This document shows, one piece after another, positions 56,001 to 64,000 of a DNA stretch of 64,000 nucleotides. Below the pieces are notes generated by a model. It had not been told where the DNA came from, ran no database searches, and saw only the letters and a list, made by a program, of their open reading frames with translations. Within the stretch, counting starts at the first letter, position 1. Each line of letters starts with the position of its first letter. A program made the position numbers and the translations under genes. The stretch comes from Rheinheimera soli (lineage in GTDB: Bacteria > Pseudomonadota > Gammaproteobacteria > Enterobacterales > Alteromonadaceae). Location of the stretch: the NCBI RefSeq assembly GCF_021290985.1, contig NZ_JAJOYU010000012.1, positions 62,001-126,000 of the forward strand, given 5' to 3'.

Positions 56001-57314
56001 ATGACTATGAATTCCGGCCATGCGGCTACTATGCTGCTGGCCTTAATGTTGCTGTGGGTTATACCTGCCCAAGCGACAACACTTACTATTGAAGAAGCGT
56101 TAAAACGCACTTTAGTGCAAAGCCCTGGCTTGCAACTGTACCCTTATCAGCAGCGTATCCATGATGCCGCAGCTATCAGTGCCGGACAACGGCCTAACCC
56201 TGAACTGAACCTGGAGCTGGCCGATGTGCTTGGCACGGGCGACAGTACTGGCTTTAAAAATGCCGAACTGACCTTAAGCCTGAGTCAATTGATTGAACTG
56301 GGTGATAAACGCCAGAAGCGACTTGAGCTGACCCAATGGCAAAGCAAATTAACAGCGCAGCAATACCAACTGGATAAAGTTGATGTGCTGGCGGCTACGA
56401 TGCGCTCTTTTCTGCAGCTATTGCATCAGCAGGCTTTACTGCAGTGGACAGAGCAAAAAATGGCGACTGAACAGCAAATGCTTGAAGTGGCTAAACAGCG
56501 CGCCAAGGCGGGCAATGTAACAGATGCTGATGTCACACGACTGGAACTGAAAGTGCTGCAAAGCCGGATGGAGCATAAAAGTCTGTTGGCTGAAAAGCGG
56601 GTTAACCTGCGTTTGTTAGCCAGTCACTGGGCAGAGCAGCCTGATTTTGAAACTGTATCAGGTGATTTAAGCCTGCTTCCCACTTTGCCTGTTTTAGCTG
56701 ATGTACTGACGCAATTACAGCAAGCGCCGCAGTTGCAGTGGTGGCTGACGCAAAACAGAGTGCTGGATAGCCAGTTGCAGTTAGCCAAAGCTTTAGGTCA
56801 GGCTGATTTAACCTTGGGGGCTGGTATTCGCCGCAATGAACAAAGCAACGATAATGCCTTTGTGCTGCAGGTCAGTATGCCGTTTACTCTGGAGAATCCT
56901 AACCAGGGCGACATTGTTGCTACTCAAGCTTCAACAGAACAAGCACAGCTGCAGCAGCAACAAACTATGCAGCAACTGCAATTGCAAACAGAGCGCACTT
57001 ATCTGCAACTGACTCAGCTAAGCGAGCAAATCCTTGATTACCAAAAAGCTGTGATCCCGCTGGCGCAACAGCTACTGCAGCAGATGTCGGCCGGTTATCA
57101 GCAAGGCGTGTTTGATATGACCGACTTACTCTCAGCGCAGCAGGAAATTTTGTCGGCCAAACTCACTGTGATTGACCTGCAATATGCTTTGCATCTGCAA
57201 CTTTTAGAGCTGGAACGTCTGACCGGTTTACCTATGGTGGTGAAAGGTCCACAAGCCTTAACCCAAGAGCGCAACAGCTTCGGTCTCCCTTTACAGCAGG
57301 AGCTTTCTCAATGA
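56001..57314 (+). CDS. czcC: outer-membrane efflux channel, CzcC-like
   Basis: This is a 437-residue TolC/CzcC-family channel with a signal peptide ending near PAQA. Two OEP repeats follow, with long Gln/Leu-rich helices (about 130-190 and 310-370). The motif SAGQRPNPELNLEL is frequent in metal-efflux OEPs. I start at ATG 56001, with GGAG 7 bases upstream; the in-frame ATG at 55980 would add 7 residues. The stop overlaps czcB by 4 bases. Metal specificity is not readable from it. Confidence 0.88.
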   Translation: MTMNSGHAATMLLALMLLWVIPAQATTLTIEEALKRTLVQSPGLQLYPYQQRIHDAAAISAGQRPNPELNLELADVLGTGDSTGFKNAELTLSLSQLIELGDKRQKRLELTQWQSKLTAQQYQLDKVDVLAATMRSFLQLLHQQALLQWTEQKMATEQQMLEVAKQRAKAGNVTDADVTRLELKVLQSRMEHKSLLAEKRVNLRLLASHWAEQPDFETVSGDLSLLPTLPVLADVLTQLQQAPQLQWWLTQNRVLDSQLQLAKALGQADLTLGAGIRRNEQSNDNAFVLQVSMPFTLENPNQGDIVATQASTEQAQLQQQQTMQQLQLQTERTYLQLTQLSEQILDYQKAVIPLAQQLLQQMSAGYQQGVFDMTDLLSAQQEILSAKLTVIDLQYALHLQLLELERLTGLPMVVKGPQALTQERNSFGLPLQQELSQ

Positions 57315-58558
57315 ATTTTTTCCGCTTTTTAACCATTTTATTGCTAAGTGTTTCCTTAAGTTTTACTACTTTGGTTGCTGCTCATGGTGATGACCCTAGT
57401 GCAGATCACGAAGACGGACATTCTGAAACCGAAGCCGCCAAAGGTCCACAGGGTGGACATTTACTGGCCCAGGATGACTTCGCTATAGAAGTGACCATTT
57501 ATGAAACTGAAGTTGAGCCCGAGCTGCGTTTATATCTTTATCAAAACGGCAAAGCCATAAAAGCTACAGAGCTAAAACTAGAGGTCACTTTACAGCGGCT
57601 GGGTGAAGCTGCAGAAGTGATCAACTTTAGCCCTGAGCTGGATTATTGGCTTGGCGATACAGTCATTCGTGAGCCTCATTCCTTTGAAGTGGAGATAAAG
57701 GCCAGTTATCAGGGCAAAAACTATCAATGGCATTATGACTCCTTTGAAGGCCGTATTCAGATGTCGGAGCGTTCTATTCAAAAAGCCGGCATAGAGCTGG
57801 AGAAAACAAAAGCAGGCCAAATCCGTACTCAGCTGCACTTATTTGGAGTTGTGGCAGCTATACCAGAGCAGCAGGTGCAGCTTGGTGCCGCTTATGCTGG
57901 CGTGGTGCAGCAAGTGGTAGTTAACGTCGGCGATAAAGTGACTAAAGGCCAGTTAGTGGCGACAGTGCAAAACCCGGCCAGCTTAAAAAGTTACTCTGTT
58001 TATGCGCCTATTTCAGGTGAAGTGACGGCCAAATACGTTAGCGTTGGCAGCAAGGTATCTGAACAGCCGCTGTTGGAAATCAGTGATTTTTCTTCTGTTT
58101 ATATCGAAATGTCCGCTTTTCCCTCTGATACAGAACAGCTCAAAGTCGGGGATGATTTTCTGGTAAAAGACTTACATGGTCATCAATCTGCACTAAGCCA
58201 AATCAGTTACATAGCACCACAAATGACAGGCGGCCATATTGCCCGCGCTCGCGGTGTAATAGCCAACCCTAACGGACACTGGCGGCCCGGTATGCATGTC
58301 AAAACGGACGTCACGGTCGCCACTATAGATGCGCCTTTAGTGATCAACAAAGCCGCTTTGCAGCAGTGGAATGGCAAAACCGTAATTTTTATCCGCCATG
58401 GCGATAACTTTGAAATTCGTATGCCGCAATTAGGCCGCGCCGACGATACACAAGTAGAAGTGTTATCCGGTGTGCCACTGGGTGTGCAATACGCCACAAC
58501 TCATAGTTTTATCCTCAAAGCCGACCTGATGAAGTCTGGCGCCAGCCATGATCATTAG
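57311..58558 (+). CDS. czcB: membrane-fusion protein, CzcB-like
   Basis: This 415-residue periplasmic adaptor has a signal peptide (about 1-24), then a His/Asp-rich stretch (HGDDPSADHEDGHSETE) that may bind metal before export. A CzcB-type N-terminal domain and the biotinyl-lipoyl halves follow (VQQVVVNVGDKVTKGQLVATVQ and YAPISGEVTAKYVSVGSKV). Finally comes a beta-barrel. It ends GASHDH. It overlaps czcC by 4 bases and precedes the pump by 6. Confidence 0.9.
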   Translation: MNFFRFLTILLLSVSLSFTTLVAAHGDDPSADHEDGHSETEAAKGPQGGHLLAQDDFAIEVTIYETEVEPELRLYLYQNGKAIKATELKLEVTLQRLGEAAEVINFSPELDYWLGDTVIREPHSFEVEIKASYQGKNYQWHYDSFEGRIQMSERSIQKAGIELEKTKAGQIRTQLHLFGVVAAIPEQQVQLGAAYAGVVQQVVVNVGDKVTKGQLVATVQNPASLKSYSVYAPISGEVTAKYVSVGSKVSEQPLLEISDFSSVYIEMSAFPSDTEQLKVGDDFLVKDLHGHQSALSQISYIAPQMTGGHIARARGVIANPNGHWRPGMHVKTDVTVATIDAPLVINKAALQQWNGKTVIFIRHGDNFEIRMPQLGRADDTQVEVLSGVPLGVQYATTHSFILKADLMKSGASHDH

Positions 58559-61687
<3,129 letters not shown>

Positions 61688-61703
61688 ACAGAGCATAAAC
61701 ACT

Positions 61704-61745
61704 AAAGCAGGGACTTTTGAATTCGGTCCCTGCTTTTATTTTTTA
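61704..61745 (+). terminator. terminator of the czc operon
   Basis: AAAGCAGGGAC (61704-61714) and GTCCCTGCTTT (61726-61736) form an 11-bp stem with an 11-base loop, followed by ATTTTTTAG. It lies 17 bases after the pump stop and could also work for the convergent pectate lyase gene, though its minus-strand T run is weak. Confidence 0.92.
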
Positions 61746-61762
61746 GCTTAAGCTTCAATAAA

Positions 61763-62830
61763 TTACAGCTTGGTTACGTCGGTTTTGCTGACATTACAGC
61801 TGGCGCTGTTCCAGTATTCTTTATCTTTTACCGATTTACCCTGGCCTTTTTTCACCCCGGTGTAGTGTTCACAAACAGGTGGTTTACCTGCTTTGTAATC
61901 TTTAATTTTCAGATTACGGATAGTAGCCACGTCTTTGTAGTTACTGTTGACACCAGCAATGCTGTCAATTTTTCCATTCACAGTCACACCTGAAATGGTC
62001 AGATAACGTGGGCCACCATTATCTGTGCAATCGCCACAAGAGCGCCATAATTTGCCGTTTTCGCCGGTCAGGGTGAAGTTACCTGTCAGTACAGTGGTGC
62101 TGTTTTTTGAGTTGTGCTGGAACACTTTGTCGGGTTTACCACCAGGGCCATTGGCACTGTTAAAAGCCATGCCGCCTTTTACCGTCATTGTTTTACCGTT
62201 GTTGGTGGCGGCATCTTCACAAATATCTTCCCAGACGACGTTTTCAATAGTGCAGTTGCCACTGCTGCAATGAATACCATCGGCACCACCACTGGCGGAA
62301 ATACGCAGGTTTTTCACTGTCGCGTTTTTCAGTGTGATCACTGGCTTTTGGCCTTCATTATCATTGGCACAGCTGCTGCCTACAGTCACACCACCACAGT
62401 CAACTGTTTCGTTGGTAAAGGTCGCTCCTGCTTTGCAACGACTGGCATTGGCTATAGTGGCAAGGGGTTGATAGCTTAATTGAGGCACTGTGGCGGATAA
62501 GTTGGATAAATGTTCCAGCCCATCAGCGTCAATCACTTTTAACCAATACCAATAGTCCTGATGTGAGTCAAAGTTGTGGTCTTCAGCTACTTGTTGATAG
62601 GGGTCTAATACCGCAATACGTTCGGCCTGTTCAAACAGGCTGCTGGTACTGCGGTAAATTTCTTGTCGGGCTACAGCTGGAACTTCTGTTGACCAGCTAA
62701 GGTAGGTTTTGTCGGTTTTTTTGGTCAGCATTAGTGTGGTGTTGAGCTCAGTTTGCCCAACAACAGACAGTGACAAAGGCAATAACAGAGCGCAAGACAG
62801 TACTTTGATGGAACGATGTAGTAAGTTCAT
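61763..62830 (-). CDS. pectate lyase, PL3-like, exported
   Basis: Pectate lyases cleave polygalacturonate by beta-elimination with calcium. The C-terminal domain (about residues 130-355) has GGADGIHCSSGNCTIENVVWEDICEDAAT, presented here as HCSSGNCTIENV plus EDICEDAAT, the core of the PL3 beta-helix. The N-terminal about 100 mature residues look like a fibronectin-type III module (LSWSTEVPAVARQEIYRS). I start at 62830 because CGGAGG precedes this ATG and a clear signal peptide follows; an upstream ATG at 62869 adds 13 residues. It stands alone, possibly under the palindrome at 62880. Confidence 0.86.
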   Translation of the reverse strand: MNLLHRSIKVLSCALLLPLSLSVVGQTELNTTLMLTKKTDKTYLSWSTEVPAVARQEIYRSTSSLFEQAERIAVLDPYQQVAEDHNFDSHQDYWYWLKVIDADGLEHLSNLSATVPQLSYQPLATIANASRCKAGATFTNETVDCGGVTVGSSCANDNEGQKPVITLKNATVKNLRISASGGADGIHCSSGNCTIENVVWEDICEDAATNNGKTMTVKGGMAFNSANGPGGKPDKVFQHNSKNSTTVLTGNFTLTGENGKLWRSCGDCTDNGGPRYLTISGVTVNGKIDSIAGVNSNYKDVATIRNLKIKDYKAGKPPVCEHYTGVKKGQGKSVKDKEYWNSASCNVSKTDVTKL

Positions 62831-62879
62831 AGAACCTCCGGTTGTTGTATTCCGGTCACAGTACGGCATTAATTAACAA

Positions 62880-62897
62880 TAAATAAACCTTTATTTA
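62880..62897. promoter_or_regulatory. AT-rich palindrome upstream of the pectate lyase gene
   Basis: TAAATAAA and TTTATTTA flank CC, a perfect 8+8 palindrome about 50 bases before the lyase start. Its shape recalls KdgR-type operators of pectinase genes, but the bases do not match that consensus well. Confidence 0.35.
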
Positions 62898-63005
62898 ACC
62901 TAAATCCAAATGTTTCCAATAGTGAAATTTTTGGTGGAAGAGAATCGTTGTATTCAGACGTTAAGTCCTGCAACTGAGCGCACTTTATTATCTAAATCAG
63001 CAATT

Positions 63006-63029
63006 TATCGTTAAGATGCTTGAACGATA
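63006..63029. promoter_or_regulatory. inverted repeat upstream of the GGDEF gene
   Basis: TATCGTT (63006-63012) and AACGATA (63023-63029) are separated by exactly 10 bases, a spacing of one DNA turn that suits a dimeric regulator. It lies 72 bases before the ATG at 63101. Confidence 0.35.
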
Positions 63030-63100
63030 GCCAACAGCACTACGTCAACCGGCAGGCCGCTTTACAGTCGATCCAGCGATCTGATCAGACAGGACCTTTT

Positions 63101-64000
63101 ATGCAGCAGTGGTTTAATGCCTCTTTACAGCGGAAAATCAGTGGTTTACTGGTTGTTCTGCTGTCCTTTTTATTTGTTGTTATTCTCTACTCCATTTTTA
63201 AACTTAAACTGATCAGCGCAGAAATGCATGAGGTGGCAGAAATTGATGTGCCCTTAACTGCAATGGTCAGCGAGCTGGAAATGATCCAGTTGAAGCAGCA
63301 TTTATTCATTGATCAATTTCGTTTAAATGCTAAACAAGCCAGAGTTGAGTTGAAACCAGAACAAGTTTTTGCCGCGCAACGTGAGGCATTGAAGACTCTG
63401 CTGGATAAAACTGAGTTAGTGTTAAACAAAAGTTTGCAGCAACATCAGGTTCGTTTTGCCGCGGCTGAGCATCAGCAAATTCTGATCAGCATCCAACAGT
63501 TTCATCTGCAAAGTGACAGCTTTGAGCAACACCTTATGTCGGCCTTGCAACAAGGGCACACCACAGAGCAGCAGTGGCTAAAGTTTGAAGACGAAGCAGC
63601 TCTTCTGGACCAAAGCATTATGTCGATTTTGCGGCATATGGAAAAATTAACGCTCGAAGCCAGCCGTTATACCGACAAACATCAAAATGAATTTATGCTG
63701 GTGAACACAGGACTTGGCTTTTGCGCTTTTGTGATTGGCTTGTATCTGACTTTTTATATACTGCAAATTTTTCGTCGCCGTATTGGCCGTATTCAGGCCG
63801 AAATTAAAAATGTGCAACAGTCGATAGAGCTGGGTGAACCCATCAGTAGCCCGGTTTTTCATCAGCCTGACCATCAGGATGAACTGACAGAACTTGAACA
63901 TGATTTGAAAGTGATGGTGCAACGTTTATCTGTGGAAATAAGCAATCGGCAGGAAATAGAGCAGCAACTGCTGGTGCTGGCGACACGGGATAAATTAACT
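63101..64000 (+). CDS. membrane-bound GGDEF protein, N-terminal 300 residues (runs off window)
   Basis: The frame starts MQQWFNASLQRKISGLLVVLL after AGGA and is open to the window end. A membrane segment at about residues 13-33 and a second at about 204-226 flank a periplasmic helical sensor domain of about 165 residues. A HAMP-like linker follows, then a short coiled coil. The last visible residues, LVLATRDKLT, are the usual start of a GGDEF diguanylate cyclase domain (LATxDxLTGxxNR). Enzyme activity cannot be judged since the GGDEF site is outside. Confidence 0.82.
   Translation, partial: MQQWFNASLQRKISGLLVVLLSFLFVVILYSIFKLKLISAEMHEVAEIDVPLTAMVSELEMIQLKQHLFIDQFRLNAKQARVELKPEQVFAAQREALKTLLDKTELVLNKSLQQHQVRFAAAEHQQILISIQQFHLQSDSFEQHLMSALQQGHTTEQQWLKFEDEAALLDQSIMSILRHMEKLTLEASRYTDKHQNEFMLVNTGLGFCAFVIGLYLTFYILQIFRRRIGRIQAEIKNVQQSIELGEPISSPVFHQPDHQDELTELEHDLKVMVQRLSVEISNRQEIEQQLLVLATRDKLT

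Overview
The window is a chromosomal segment of a Gram-negative gammaproteobacterium. The run MSHA pilus locus - mreBCD - maf - rng - yhdP - nitrilase - tldD, followed by pssA, yjgA/darP and pmbA, is characteristic of the Alteromonadales/Vibrionales neighbourhood. Together with the moderate GC content and TTA/TTG/CTG leucine usage, it suggests a Rheinheimera- or Shewanella-like genus. That placement is an inference from gene content and order; no rRNA gene is present. I see no phage, insertion sequence, CRISPR array or replication origin.

Layout. (1) 1-3007: the start of a leuAB(CD) operon on the minus strand, with a complete transcription attenuator (leucine-rich leader peptide, antiterminator and terminator), beside a tRNA-Leu(UAA) gene. 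(2) 3109-4338: an adenosine-deaminase-family gene. (3) 4339-8915: a region built around the GlrK-QseG-GlrR (QseE-G-F) two-component system. Just upstream of it lies a near-consensus sigma-54 promoter with GlrR-like and IHF-like sites, a long hairpin at the predicted 5' end, and a 66-residue membrane protein. (4) 8934-13199: metabolic and housekeeping single genes (arylamine N-acetyltransferase, gamma-glutamyltransferase, thioesterase, 2-oxoglutarate oxygenase, ElaA-like acetyltransferase). (5) 13370-34038: a nearly complete MSHA type IV pilus locus (mshH, I, I2, J, K, L, M, N, E, G, B, A, C, D, O, P, Q) with no mshF and with a PLP enzyme gene inserted between mshH and mshI. (6) 34318-45024: cell-shape genes mreBCD, then maf, rng, yhdP, a nitrilase and tldD. 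(7) 45179-52115: pssA, darP, a GH18 chitinase, pmbA and an M3 peptidase. (8) 52391-55512: an alpha/beta hydrolase, a double-length Rnk-like protein and ApbE. (9) 55570-61687: a heavy-metal CzcCBA-type RND efflux operon led by a histidine-rich periplasmic protein. (10) 61763-64000: a PL3 pectate lyase and the start of a membrane-bound GGDEF protein that runs off the window.

How the parts work together. MshI/I2/J/K form the inner-membrane alignment complex, MshL the secretin, MshE and MshG the motor and platform, MshM/MshN accessory factors, MshA the major pilin, MshB/C/D/O/P minor pilins and MshQ a large lectin-like surface protein. MshE carries the N-terminal domain that binds cyclic di-GMP in relatives, so the pilus is probably controlled by that messenger. 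TldD and PmbA together form a metalloprotease although their genes are separated by about 3.5 kb.

The most promising unexplained structure is the sigma-54 unit at 4437-4998. It has all the parts of a GlrR/sigma-54/IHF-controlled promoter, like that of the enterobacterial small RNA GlmY, but drives a different transcript. A second theme is a family of palindromes at gene ends (4347, 45104, with relatives at 46521 and 49880). Two copies are 47-bp palindromes with perfect arms that differ from each other only by compensated changes.
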